The notes beneath the pieces are model-generated. The model was given only the letters and a program-made list of their open reading frames with translations, ran no database searches and was not told the origin of the DNA. Both the position numbers and the translations under genes were made by a program. A DNA stretch of 64,000 nucleotides from Phlebotomus papatasi (taxonomy: Eukaryota; Arthropoda; Insecta; Diptera; Psychodidae), in contig NC_077222.1 in the NCBI RefSeq assembly GCF_024763615.1, positions 10,292,001 through 10,356,000 on the forward strand. The letters are read 5' to 3'. Below are positions 31,762 to 41,862 of this stretch, one piece after another (position 1 is the first letter of the stretch; each line of letters starts with the position of its first letter).

Positions 31762-33357
31762 ATAGTGAAAAATAGTAGAAATAATGAAAACAGATATGTT
31801 ATTGCACAGTTTTTTTTAATAACATTGAGCTTTTTGCGAGTTTTTTTTTAAATTGATATCATACAAGTGCTGCATTTTTATCTTTTCTCTGAATGGCTAT
31901 CTTGAGCTTTAAAGCATCCAAAGCTTTCTGCTTTAGCCAATAAGGTTATTAATAATTTTTCAAAAATTACAAAAATACCCATAAAGAATCATTTACTTGG
32001 CTTATTCTTGGCTTATTAAACCCTGGGTCTAATCACAGAAGCAATTTTACCCACATTAGGATCATATTATATCTCTTAATTTCCCATTCTTTTGAAATCG
32101 AATCTTTGGAATTAGAACTTGTACCATAAGCCACTCAATTCCAATCGTAATTCTTGGAGTTTCTTCTCTTAATCACTCACCACCAAAATAAATTGCGATA
32201 TCATTCTCTACGCGTAGTTAATTGGCAATGGAGCTATCTGTGGAGGTGATGAAAGAGTAAATTAATGTTGGAGCGTTTGAGTAATTGGGGTATGAGATGC
32301 CAATCATTAAATGTTCCTTCCATCACGATATTTCGTCTGAATGGTGAATTGTTTTGTATGTTCGAAAAGTAAAACCCCAAAAAGAGGCAGAGTCTTGCCT
32401 TTCCATGTGGAAAAACCGACCACCTCCAAAAGGTGCTTTCACTTCCTTTTTGAGGGAGTTATTAAGAAAAGGTGGCGAATGGCGCAATTATTGCCATAAC
32501 ACTGTTCTTCGAAAGCAATTAAAAGTCCGTAAATATGAAACGTTGCTCGGGATATTTATATTGTATAGCTCCTTTTGGTTCTCACATACTTTTTTTTTCG
32601 CACGAACTGCTAATGCCTTATGGTGTGTGTTTTAATTAGAATCTGTGTCAAATGCTGTATTGATTGCGATACACATCAAATTACACCCGTCTCATTTTGA
32701 CACCTATCATCAGAGCCCCACCCCCATGTTCCAGCTCTGGGATCAATTATAATTTTATGCGCAGCTTTTTCCTTGTTCGGCTATTATGTTGTTTATATCC
32801 TTCCAATTGCTACGAGGGTTCTTCCAAGAGACTTGTCAAGTAATTGCTTTTGTGTTTTCCTTTTCGACAGCATGGAAATTCCACTGGCATTGGGGGTAAT
32901 AAACTCATGATGTAGGGGCGGAAGAAAAAGAATTTTTGACAACACTTCAATAATCACACTTTTAGGCCCACTTCATGCAAATTGACAGGATTTTGTCTTC
33001 TTGTCTGCCACTTTATCCACTTAATCCTTCTCAGATGTCCTTGAAGAGTAACGTCCCAAGAATGCCAATGACTTTGAAAAATGCCGCGATATTTTAAACT
33101 GAAATTTATACAAAGTTTAATACGCAGCTAACAGGGGTGTAAGTTATGTTGACTAACATTATGGGCTTCGCACAGAACTTTTTATTTAGAATCGACTATG
33201 TCTTTTGGAGGCTAATCTGGTAAGCTCTTCAAGGAAGGGGAGTGCTAGAAGACTGCGTAACTATAATACATGACAACTCAACAGGTATGCTTACCGATTG
33301 AGCAGCCAGCAAGTCCTAAAGTACGGCTGTCTCGGATTTCAAGGACTCGCCTGAGGG
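31762..33357. other. 1.6 kb of unique DNA, no supported gene
   Basis: A 93-codon plus frame at 32354-32635 has no recognisable domain. Sequence complexity is higher than in the repeats around it. No RNA gene seen. Confidence 0.45.
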
Positions 33358-33483
33358 CCTCGACACACTTGAGGATTAGCCGAAAGACGGCTTAGCGTAA
33401 TCATTTTCGAAATAATGGTAAAACTACATTTCTATCATTTTCCACTAAGCCGTCTCTCGGCTTAAGTCCTAAGTGTGTCAAGG
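33358..33483. mobile_element. 126-bp palindromic MITE (family CCTAGACA, copy C)
   Basis: CCTCGACACACTTGAGGATT ... ATTAGCCGAAAGACGGCTTA ... CTAAGCCGTCTCTCGGCTTA ... AAGTGTGTCAAGG. Same length and blocks as the copies at 4278 and 4472, in opposite orientation by the GATTAGCC/GGCTTAAG order. Confidence 0.82.
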
Positions 33484-33552
33484 ACCTTAGGAGAATCGGT
33501 GGCTGTTCCAGCCTGCGCTACTGATGCCTTCGAGGTACTTGACAGCCCCGAA

Positions 33553-33770
33553 GGGGAATTCTGTAACACTATGACAATGTCATATGACAAATTTTCGTGG
33601 CAAAATTTCGGAGCAGGACAATGAGTGAGCATTAAATGATCATTGCAAGGAGCCCTATAAAGCTTTCAGTAAGTGATATGAGTCAGATTTAGGATTAGTT
33701 CTTCCGAATTTATCACATAAAAGTTTTCAAATTTGTAATATGACATTGTCATACTGTTACAGAATTCCCT
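33553..33770. mobile_element. Palindromic MITE, GGGGAATTCTGTAACACTATG ends
   Basis: GGGAATTCTGTAACACTATG and CATACTGTTACAGAATTCCC are terminal complements, extended by ACAATGTCATATGACA / ATATGACATTGT to a TIR of about 35 bp. The interior carries no ORF. No unambiguous target duplication. Confidence 0.82.
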
Positions 33771-33774
33771 TACT

Positions 33775-34540
33775 GAGGGCTTGTACTATCATACTGTTGA
33801 ACAAGGTAGCTACTGGCCAGTTCATACAGCACAATAACATTAAGTGTCGTAGGCAATCAGTAGCGCAATAGGTAAGACCATTAGCTCTTGGGCGGATCGA
33901 TTCCCCGGCTCGACTTACTGCTATGAGTTCGAGTCTCTCCCGGTGCAAGGATCTGTATGTCTAATTTAGACAATTTTCATATGTTAATAACGTAATATAA
34001 TGCTCCGCCTACGCCCAACAACTACGGGAGCATGGAAGAAGCATCCACACAGCGGGGAAAGCGCTCCTGGGCGATCTACAATGGACTTAGTAGATTCTTC
34101 CAACACGGGATATGGACATTATTGTAAAAATGATTACCTTGTAAGAGAATATCTCGATATAATTAATAATAATAATTAAGTGTCGTAAGTTCGGTGCTAT
34201 GCCAGATACGTTAGGGCACATTGTTGGCATCTGTATCTACACCAAAGCCAGAAGGATCTGATGACATGATGAAATCCGTGACCTAGTCGTGGATGAAATC
34301 GCTTATCGTGATCCTGGGGCGGAGGTTCTTAAGGAGCAGACAATGTTCCCTCCTGGTAGCGGAGCTCTCAAAACCGTGTTAGTAGTGAATAACCAGGAAG
34401 GAGTCTTCGTGGTAGACATAATAGTCCGTCACTAGGATACAGAGGGCCTAATCACCGGGGTTAGGGACAAAGTCTCCAAATAAACGCCCCTTCTAGATAC
34501 TGTGAGGGAGCTGTACAGCACAGCAACCGAGAGTGTAGTG
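33775..34540 (+). pseudogene. Decayed R2-like non-LTR retrotransposon: zinc knuckle and restriction-like endonuclease region
   Basis: After the SINE, the plus frame from 34181 reads CRKFGAMPDTLGHIVGIC, a C-x2-(C)-H-C zinc-knuckle pattern with the second Cys replaced by Phe, then YTKARR, HDEIRDLVVDE, a degenerate LKTVLVV where R2-type elements have KPDL, VFVVDIIVRH, and TPLLDTVRELY. This order matches the C-terminal knuckle and restriction-like endonuclease domain of R2-type non-LTR elements. Stops interrupt the frame (34261-34266, about 34433 and 34481), so it is dead. Upstream, 33790-33851 continues the frame (LNKVATGQ) and was split by the SINE at 33852-34174. The RT domain of this element is absent upstream, where a MITE lies instead. 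Confidence 0.6.
33839..34187 (+). mobile_element. tRNA-derived SINE with 13-bp target duplication
   Basis: ATTAAGTGTCGTA at 33839-33851 and 34175-34187 brackets a 323-bp insert. Its head has an A-box-like TAGCGCAATAGG and B-box GAGTTCGAGTC, the internal pol III promoter of tRNA-derived SINEs. The body contains CTCCGCCTACGCCCAAC and AGCGCTCCTGGGCGATC. The 3' end is an AAT-rich tail (AATTAATAATAATAATT) rather than poly(A). Removal of the SINE and one duplication rejoins the host frame. The perfect duplication indicates a fairly recent insertion relative to its host. Confidence 0.85.
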
Positions 34541-34559
34541 CTTCCAATTGTAGTTGGTA

Positions 34560-35640
34560 CAAGTACACAGCCTGACTGGAGTTGAAGAACGGTTTGGTGT
34601 GCGTTTTAAAGTGAACAAGATTTCAGAACTGAGTCCACTGCTCTTCAATGGTGTTATGGATTATCTACCTTCCTGTATCTAGAGACTATCATGTCCAGGT
34701 GTCCTGGACTTTGCTCTATGCAGACAATGTGGTTCTGGTGGATAAAATCAGGGATCTCGTTTAATGCAGAGCAGATCTATGGAAGGAAGCATTGAAGCAC
34801 CGAAGGTAGCGGACCTCTTTCTAAGGTTGGAAAAGACCTGCCTAGAACCAACAACTTCAGATACCTCGGTAGTGTCCCGTCCTATGATGAGTCTATGACT
34901 GCAAATATGGCACACAGGGTATCAGTTTGATGATTGAAATGGCATATAATTCTTAATAAATCCCTAGACCGACAAAACAAGGAATTGTTAGATTTGAATA
35001 AGTGGAAGAATTATTGAAAATAAAACAGAAATTAAAGAAACGCGCTTTCCCGCCCAGCCAAGAAAGGCTTGGAGTCGGAGTCGAAAGCCTTGGGAAAAAT
35101 CGTTGTTTTTCTGAGCTGCCCCATATCCCCAACGCTCACCGGTTTCTTCACGAAATGGCATCAGTTCACCGGTGAGTTTTGTAACCGAAGAACGTACCTA
35201 AAGTAGAAAGGCAAGCTTCCAGATCGTGGTACGCCCCCAATGCTTTAGGAGTCTGAATGTAGAGCAGCCACCAAAGCTCACGATCAAAATCTTGTCGTCC
35301 GTCGCAGAAATGCGAATGTTGAGATGGTACTCGGGAGTCACCCTAAAAGATAGGGTGCGCAATGAGCATGTAATATAATAGTCTGCGAAAGGAGAAAATT
35401 GGCAATAAGCTCGCAGGATCACGGTTGAGATGGTATAGCCATGTGATACGTCGCCCAGAGGATTATTTAATAAAGATTTCCGTAAGACCATTTAATAAAG
35501 ATTCCTTATTTTCCTAGATAAGTCCGGTTAACCAAACCGAAATAAGAGATGTCCTGACCGTTCCCTATCACATGGCGTTCCTCGGTAAAAAGGGATGGCA
35601 AAGCGTCCCAGCTTTGCGAAGTGCTTGAAGTCACGAGAAA
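34560..35640 (+). pseudogene. Decayed non-LTR reverse transcriptase, RTE-like
   Basis: Fragments in order on the plus strand: LSPLLFNGVMDYL (about 34628-34666), LLYADNVVLVDKIRDL (about 34714-34760; YADN in place of the catalytic YADD), NNFRYLGSVPSYDES (about 34848-34892), then after a non-homologous stretch at about 34980-35215, MRMLRWYSGVTLKDRVRNEH (about 35311-35370) and RLRWYSHVIRRPED (about 35423-35465). These are the palm and thumb/C-terminal landmarks of RTE-like LINE ORFs. Frameshifts and stops separate them. The interruption holds GTCGAAAGCCTTGGG, possibly another small repeat. Clade assignment is inference. Confidence 0.68.
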
Positions 35641-35864
35641 GAGCTATCAATGTATTATCTTGTCGCATCCTTTTTGTGTACATACCGATGTACCTCCGAT
35701 TAAATTAATTGATAAAGTTAAACTCCTAAATAAGAAAGTGCCTAAGAAAAGTAGATTTTAGGACATTTTAGCATGAGAAACAAGCATATGAACAAATTAA
35801 AAAATAAATCCAAGAGAGGTAAACCATATACGGGTCTATTACCGATTCACTACCGATTAAGCCC

Positions 35865-36235
35865 GATGCAATCGAGTTGAAAATTTCAAGATCTTTCAAA
35901 ACAATCCAAATTTAGGTAAATTTGTTGAAAAAGAGGCCGTCCAAAGTGGTTAAAATTTAACCCCCGAAAGTTCGATATCGAAATGTTTTCGAATATAGGT
36001 GTCCAAGGACGAAATATTCGCCTTGACTATATCTAAAACATATTAGAAAATGAAAGAAATAGTTGGAGCAGGGTGAGGTGGGGTAAAGAAAAAAGCTGTC
36101 GTAGATGTTGACTTATGGGGGGGGGGGTCGTCCAATACCGGAAGTCCATATCTCTTACCGTTTGGCCTGTAGCCGTGTCACGAGTTGGAAAAAAGTGGAT
36201 TATATAACTGATTTCTCTTTGATTTCGAGCAGTAA
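35865..36235. repeat. ~350-bp dispersed repeat (copy 2)
   Basis: Same block order and orientation as 24690-25045: CCAAAGTGGTTAAAATT, TTCGATATCGAAATG, AGGACGAAATATTC, TGTTGACTTATGGGGG, ACCGGAAGTCCATATCTC, ACCGTTTGGCCTGTAGC, AAAGTGGATTAT. Includes a run of ten or more G at about 36117-36127. Confidence 0.7.
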
Positions 36236-36347
36236 ACGGACATATGGTCAAAAGGGTCAAAAGACATCAAAGACGAGACGACCTATAATGAGGCAGTCAA
36301 AGTACCACATTACTTTATGTTAGCTGGGTATCAAATTAAATAACTAA

Positions 36348-36550
36348 TAGGGGAAAGCGGGAAGGTAATCAGGCTTTGCACATTTTACATCTTTTCATAT
36401 TCTTTAAATGAATCTGATCTTCCTATGGCAATATATTTTAATAGATAATTGTTAGGTAAAATATTTCCTAAAAAAAATATAGGACAGACTCATTAAAGGA
36501 AGTTGGAAAAAAATGAAGTGTGAAACCTGATAGCCTTCTCGTACTTTGTG
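36348..36550. mobile_element. MITE, TAGGGGAAAGCGGGAAGG ends
   Basis: TAGGGGAAAGCGGGAAGGTAA and a decayed complement near 36515-36547 (CCTGATAGCCTTCTCGTACTT); AATCAGGCTTTGCAC pairs with GTGTGAAACCTGAT. The right terminal bases are eroded and the TA is lost. Confidence 0.65.
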
Positions 36551-36745
36551 AACTTATTAAACACCATATATTTTAGTACAGAAGTATAGCTTTCTAGAAA
36601 TGACTGTCTGCCGATCGTACTAATAAATCCAAAAAGCAATGCGTAATTGTTGTCAGAGTGTTGGATTCTGGAAAATAAGGAATAATATATCGGTCACTAC
36701 TGAAGTCGTTTAATGTACAAAAAATAACTCAAAAGTCATGTAATG
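36551..36745. other. Spacer, nothing recognised
   Basis: AT-rich, no ORF or repeat seen. Confidence 0.4.
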
Positions 36746-36748
36746 CCC

Positions 36749-37330
36749 TAGACACATTAAAGACTTAAGCCAAGAAACAGCTTAATGTATTCTATGGGGA
36801 CACTTTCGGTAATCGCCAGTGGAAATTAAGTTCACCTCAAGAAGAAAAACAAATTTTCTGTCTTGCCCAGAGCTTTTGGTCCGGATGTGGACCTTCTTCA
36901 GTGGTCGATTAGACTATGTTTTCTGATTTCCTTTTTTTTGTCTGAAAAATAACGAACTTCAGGAAATCAGAAAACATAGTCTAATCGACCACTGAAGAAG
37001 GTCCACATCCGGACCGAAAGCTCTGGGCAAGACAGAAAATTTGTTTTTCTTCTTGAGGTGAAATAAATTTCCACTGGCGATTACCGGAAGTGTCCCCATA
37101 GAATATTCATCACGCTAGCTCATTATCCAACAATAAACAGCTTAACGTAATTTATAATCAAAATAATGATTAGACTGCATTCCCATCAGTTTCCCACTAA
37201 CTAATCTGTTTCTTGGCTTAAACCGAAAGACGGCTTAGTCAGAAACTGATAAAATCGTTATCTGATCAATTTTTTTTGATTATAATTACGTTAAGCTGTC
37301 TCTCTTCTTATGTCATAACTCTGTCTAGGG
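36749..37330. mobile_element. CCTAGACA-family element split by a hammerhead-like insert
   Basis: CCCTAGACACATTAAAGACTTAAG at the left and CTCTGTCTAGGGCATAAG at the right are the outer ends. Right of the insert the sequence contains further CTTAAACCGAAAGACGGCTTA and AAGCTGTCTCTCTTCTTA blocks, so this copy is larger and rearranged compared with the 126-bp copies. Confidence 0.6.
36776..37149 (+). mobile_element. Palindromic insert with paired hammerhead-like cores and ~14-bp duplication
   Basis: AAACAGCTTAATGTA-like repeats at 36776-36789 and 37136-37149 (one mismatch) bracket a 346-bp insert. The insert is a near-perfect palindrome from 36789 to 37105 around a ~50-bp centre. The plus arm carries CTGAAGA (36992-36998), A, helix GGTCC/GGACC, GAAA (37016-37019), then GCTC; the GACCA before and TGGGC after could form helix I. 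The minus arm (36901-36871) has the same core except that the first G of GAAA is A. Cores of this layout match minimal type-I hammerhead ribozymes, with one extra A. Confidence 0.62.
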
Positions 37331-38320
37331 CATAAGTCACAAATTGTAGGATTTCGCAAAGTCTTATCCATTACTTTTTGAAATGAACCAAACAATTTAT
37401 TTCTGAGCAAAGCTATTTTCTGAAGAAATATGAATAAATCTCATTTTAATTCATCAAGAGGATTTCTCCATCCCCAAGTGACTTATGAAGAAACGCAAAA
37501 GTAGTTCTCTTGAATTTATGTTAATAGTAAAGTTGAAGAGGACATATGCAAAACTTCCGACTCGCTGAACTACAAAGTCTTACTAACTTTACTGTTTATA
37601 TTTAAATGTAATTTTACGCTGCACCGACACTAAATTAGCGTCTAACGTGGTTTTTGAGATGGTAAGGTATTCAAGATGAAAATTCATTTTGCCCCTATGA
37701 GAAAACCTCAGTTGCAGTAAATACCATCTCTTAGGAGAATAAACGCCAAAGATATAAAGAAAAAAAAATTGTTTGATATGAGGGTTGAGAAAAAAATTCT
37801 TGTTAAAATTTTCTGACTCGCATTAATAAGAATGAAACCTCTTCCATCATTTTTGCATGTTTCCTCCCATTTTCCACGTAGAAGAAGAATTCATTAGATT
37901 CTTGAGGCTTCTCTCTATATTTCCTTGCCTTCAATATACTTTTCTCCTTCATAGCACATCAAGGGATTCCATGTGGCAATTTATTGCATTCCTTCATTGT
38001 AAAATATTTTCCCACTTGGCAGTTTATTCAAATTTATGCTCTTAGTTATAAACACTGTATTTTGTGTATAAACAGAAAATTTTTAAATTGAAACTATGAT
38101 AAATTTCCCAGGACTTATGCTTTTCACATTTTTATACGCTTTAAACTTCCCAACTTCTTTTATCACACAACTATATAGGATTTTGCATTGCGATGATGCA
38201 GACTCACATTAAAGGAATGGGCGAAAATTCTGTTATGAAAGACATATGTACTCTTCTTTTAGTGTTGTAAGTTAGGAAAAGGGGAGCACATAAGAAACTC
38301 TTGATGTACATTGTATATTC
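37331..38320. other. 1 kb without a supported gene
   Basis: AT-rich, chance ORFs only (62 codons at 37857). No repeat boundaries. Confidence 0.45.
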
Positions 38321-38530
38321 TAATACAGGCTTCAGACCTAAGTCTTAGCCATATGGCTTAAGTTTTTTTAATTTCTTATCAATCAAAATTTTATGGAAAA
38401 TTATCACTTAAGATTGGACAATATTGGCCAAGCGATCTATTAAATTTTGAAAACCAATAAACTTGGTTGCTATTTTGAATTTCGAGATCATCGGGAACTG
38501 GGCTAAACCTCAGGTCTAAAACCAGCATAA
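38321..38530. mobile_element. TTCAGACC-family palindromic element (copy 2)
   Basis: TAATACAGGCTTCAGACC at the left; ATCGGGAACTGGGCTAAACC, CTCAGGTCTAAAACCAGC at the right. Interior TTCTTATCAATCAAAATTTT and AAAACCAATAAACTTGG blocks identify the split copy at 18961-19876. Confidence 0.72.
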
Positions 38531-38827
38531 GAGTAGGATAAGTTAAGCTAATTCAAAACCTGTTCCAAATGGAAATTTTTTGCTACTCCAAATGGAAACG
38601 TCATTGTTTTCATGATAAATACAGTACTAAATAATTATATTTATATATTTTCTATACCACAGTTTCATTATTTAGTTAATTTTGCTCCAAATAAAACGAA
38701 AATGTATTCATATTCACAAATTTTAATTTGTTAATTTCTCAGAAAAATTTAAAGTGTACCTTTTTACCATTGAAGTTTTCATCAATTTACCATGCTTTCT
38801 AATGAAAAACACAATCTTACCATCCAC
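38531..38827. other. AT-rich spacer, no gene
   Basis: A short direct repeat of CAAATGGAAA-like motif (38567, 38588) but no gene or element ends. Confidence 0.4.
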
Positions 38828-39224
38828 AAGTAGATCTTGAAAAATTCGAAAATCTATTTGAAAATCCAAAAAGAGATTTTCTTACTTCTTGATAATTCCG
38901 CAAGAAGGATGAGGTACATCCTGTTCGAATTTCGAAGTGCTCAAGTGTCAAAATGTGACGGTCTTCACATTTTTGTTAGGAAGAAAACTGAACAACGACG
39001 TTTACTGTTCTTGCCTCAGTATTTAATCACTCCATAATCACTGAGTAACTCTTTTGCCAGCTTTTTAGTGTGATATTTGATAAATTTTTCCCAACTTGTT
39101 CGAAAATTTAGTATGAAAATTCGAAATTGAATTTGAATTCTTCGAACTTCAACGACTTTTTGTGCAAATAGAGTTCCATTTACCTTTTATCCAAGACACT
39201 ATTGGAGAATCAAAATCTACTTGT
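38828..39224. mobile_element. Single arm of the 5514-6419 foldback
   Basis: AAGTAGATCTTGAAAAATTCG through CATCCTGTTCGAATTTCG, TATTTAATCACTCCATAATC, TTCGAACTTCAACGAC and CACTATTGGAGAATCAAAAT follows the foldback arm over nearly 400 bp without an inverted partner. It keeps some bases found only in the right arm of the 5514 copy. Confidence 0.75.
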
Positions 39225-39378
39225 GATCGAGCTCAATAGGGTGATTGTTCTGTATTCGTTTTTTTTTACATTATTTAATACCGGAAATATGATTTTTTTA
39301 AGAGATGTTCTTATTGTTTTAGATGGGAAAGGAGAAAAGACCAGGAATAAGAACAAATTCTGCACTCAATCTATGAAT

Positions 39379-39652
39379 TATAGATATTCCATAAATTTCG
39401 GTCAATTCAAAGTTTATATATTATAAATGCACGGATTTTTGACTGATCAGTCTGCATTTGACCGGCATGTTGTACACATCAATTTGTTCAAAAGTAAAAG
39501 TGGTAGTTATTTTGTTCCAAGACCCGATTTGTCCTTTTGATTTTCATACCTGAGGAAGGGGAAAAATCGTCCCCGAAACGTCGTTTTGAAATACAATTGA
39601 ATAAATCTGAACCAGGTCAAAAATCCGTGCATTTATAATATATAGATATTCC
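39379..39652 (+). mobile_element. 250-bp insert with hammerhead-like core and 12-bp duplication
   Basis: TATAGATATTCC at 39379-39390 and 39641-39652 is a perfect 12-bp duplication around a 250-bp insert. 160 bases in, CTGAGGA (39550-39556), A, helix GGGGA/TCCCC (39558-39562 with 39570-39574), GAAAC (39575-39579) and GTC follow. The insert also has an inverted repeat TTATAAATGCACGG / CCGTGCATTTATAA near its ends. Length, duplication size and core offset equal those of the 22861-23113 insert, so both belong to one family. Confidence 0.65.
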
Positions 39653-40031
39653 GTTTGTTTTTTTTAAATTGAAAGTTATCTTAATATTTGATCCTAAATA
39701 CTGCAAGATTTTTTTTTATTAGAAGTCCCAAATTTAACGAATTTATACTCTAAGAATTGTCTTCGTACCGGTAAGTTAAGAAAATTTCCCGAAATTATAA
39801 AAGTTTCTTGATAAAACGAGTTAAATTATTCCGATTAAAGATGAATTAATCATTTCCATTTGCAATTAAATATTTAATCTCGTAAATTCGGCACATTGTC
39901 CTTTCTGATTAGATAAAAGCTTTGAATCCTTCAAAGCTCTAGACAATAAGAGGACGGGATGGGACAAGGAAAGTTGTAGGATTAATTTAAATATGTAATT
40001 ACATGTGCAAAACGCTTCAATATATACAGGG
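39653..40031. other. No gene seen
   Basis: AT-rich sequence; a 62-codon minus frame (39866-40054) has no recognisable product. Confidence 0.4.
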
Positions 40032-40370
40032 GAAAGTAGGGTAGTTTCATGCAAGCATTAGTATTTCCAAGAATTATTTACTTCTCAATACCGTCTTTTA
40101 CAATTCCCTATGTAAGATATTATAGAACCAAAATTCTTATAACATGCTAATTGCATTCTTGATTCCATCTCTGTGACCACTAAAAGTAAAATGAGGCACT
40201 CTTAAGGATCTTAAATGCTTCTACAGAAATTTAAACAGAAAATTCTTGATATAAACCTTGTGAAGGTGTATTAAAGTCGTTGTTTTTAGGCTTTTTGAAT
40301 TGTTTTGAATGTTTAAAATAGGCGATATTTTAGAGAGACTAATCTAGCATACTTACTTACATACCTTACA

Positions 40371-40540
40371 TACCGTAGATACGTGTGACTTTGTCCTCCG
40401 TGGGTGATGGTTTTTACCGATCCGATTTACCATGTCTAATTGGTGAGGAACAATTCTTAAACATTAGAATTAAAGAAAAACTTACGAATAGTAGGGGTTC
40501 AATGTCACACACGGGGGACAAAGTTACACACGGGGGACAA
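40371..40540. repeat. TACCG-family palindromic repeat
   Basis: TACCGTAGATACGTGTGACTTTG at the left; ATTAGAATTAAAGAAAAACTTACGAAT and TGTCACACACGGGGG at the right. The right side is the complement of the arm at 4791-4860 and is followed by a second ACACACGGGGGACAAA copy. Confidence 0.62.
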
Positions 40541-40589
40541 ATTCACGATACTTGACAGACTCTAAAACCAATTTCTGGGTGTTACGCGC

Positions 40590-41790
40590 CATTGTTCTTC
40601 AATTCCACATCCTTAATGCGCTGGCGTCCTAGTCCATGCCGTCGGTCCTACGGAGACTGGATCGGCCTCATTTCTTGAAGCATAGAGTCCGTTCCTAAAG
40701 ACTTTCCAGCCTTGGTCATCTTCTTCCTTGCAAACCAGATGACTAGCCCACCGATGCCTATTTTGATTCTTCGTATTTGCTCAACGACAATTACCTCTCG
40801 ACAGCGCTCATACACCTAATGGTAGTATAGGCTCCAGAATAGTTCCTCCTCGCATACGGGGCCAAAACTCCTTCGTAGAATCCTCCTCTTAAACGCTGCT
40901 GAGAGTTCACAATTCTGTTTGCTGAGGACCTACGTCTCAGACGAATACGTGAGGACTGGAAGGATTATGATTAAGTTTCTGGACCGGAAAACTCTTGATA
41001 GACTGTCCTGTTGGTTTTCAGTAGCCTTGCGCGGACTTCAATTCAGTTAAGATATTGATAAACCGACGGTGATGGAACTGAGCTAGGTTTTTAGGATGAT
41101 CTGTCCTTCCCGTACGTGTAGAAATCTGTTGATCGAATCCTATGAATCAAACACACAATTTCACCAGAGCTTTCGGCACCTATCATGTCTTCCTCAGTGG
41201 TTCTTGGTTGATCTTTTCTGGTACCAGTTCGTTCGGTCTGAAAAAAGTAAGAAGAAAATTCGCTCCTAAATAAATTCAAAAAACCTACACATAAGAAAGT
41301 AGAAGGATTAGTGACAAAAATTCTAAAAAAAAAGGCAAATCAAGATCCATGAGGAAGACACGATAGGTGTCAAAAGCTCTGGTGATATTGTGTGTTTGAT
41401 TCATATGGGATTTGATCAACAGATTCCGATGCTCACGGAAAGGACAGGTCGTCCTAAAAAGTTTGCTTAAGGTAGACGAAGGAGTAAACAACTTCAAAGT
41501 TGTAGTCTCTCACCGGGAACCTTGTTTGACAGATGTTTTCCGTAAGATGTTGCCGTAGTTGCCGCTGATGAGACCACCATGTATTTTGTTTTACCGGATG
41601 CTGAATCTGCATGAATACCTCTTGTAAAACTCTGGGATTACGTCCCATGATGATATCGTTAGCATAGGCTAGGAGCTCCATGGATTTCTTGATAATGATC
41701 CCCTCATGCTCATGTCGGGGTCACGGCTTGTTTTCACCAGTCCCAAGTTTGCAGAGAGCGCACGATAGTCTGCCCCCTTCCTAAGCCCGT
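40590..41790 (-). pseudogene. Decayed non-LTR reverse transcriptase, minus strand
   Basis: Read on the minus strand from 41790: a GLRKGADYRALSANLGLV segment (degenerate GLRQGD palm motif), MELLAYANDIIMGRNPRVLQ (about 41681-41622; YAND where YADD is expected), SKTKYMVVS-like, NFEVVYSFVYLKQT (to about 41460). After the palindromic insert 41460-41088: TELKSA, SETXVLSKQ, ILRRSFGPVCEEEL, HRWASHLVCKEEDD and a C-terminal tail near 40600. This is the usual order for RTE-like LINE ORF2 from the palm to the C-terminus. Many stops and frameshifts: dead. The 5' portion is missing. Confidence 0.7.
41088..41460. mobile_element. Palindromic insert with hammerhead-like cores, inside the RT relic
   Basis: TTTTAGGATGATCTGTCCTT and AAGGACAGGTCGTCCTAAAA are outer complements; arms of about 110 bp also share GAATCAAACACACAATTTC and CCAGAGCTTTCGGCACC. 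On the minus strand 41201-41163 reads ACCA, CTGAGGA, A, a weak helix II, CGAAAGCTC, TGGT: helix I (ACCA/TGGT) pairs perfectly. On the plus strand 41347-41384 keeps helix II GACAC/GTGTC but has ATGAGGA and AAAA at the core. It interrupts the RT frame. Confidence 0.65.
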
Positions 41791-41862
41791 TGTCTAACCT
41801 AACCTAGTTAGTATTAATATAGTGCATATTGATTTATCTTGAATCTTGTAACAAAATTCATC

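Noticed and set aside
35060..35105. Additional hammerhead-like core (GTCGAAAGCCTTGGG)
   Set aside because: No CTGANGA half upstream with a credible helix II; left as a possible decayed fragment.
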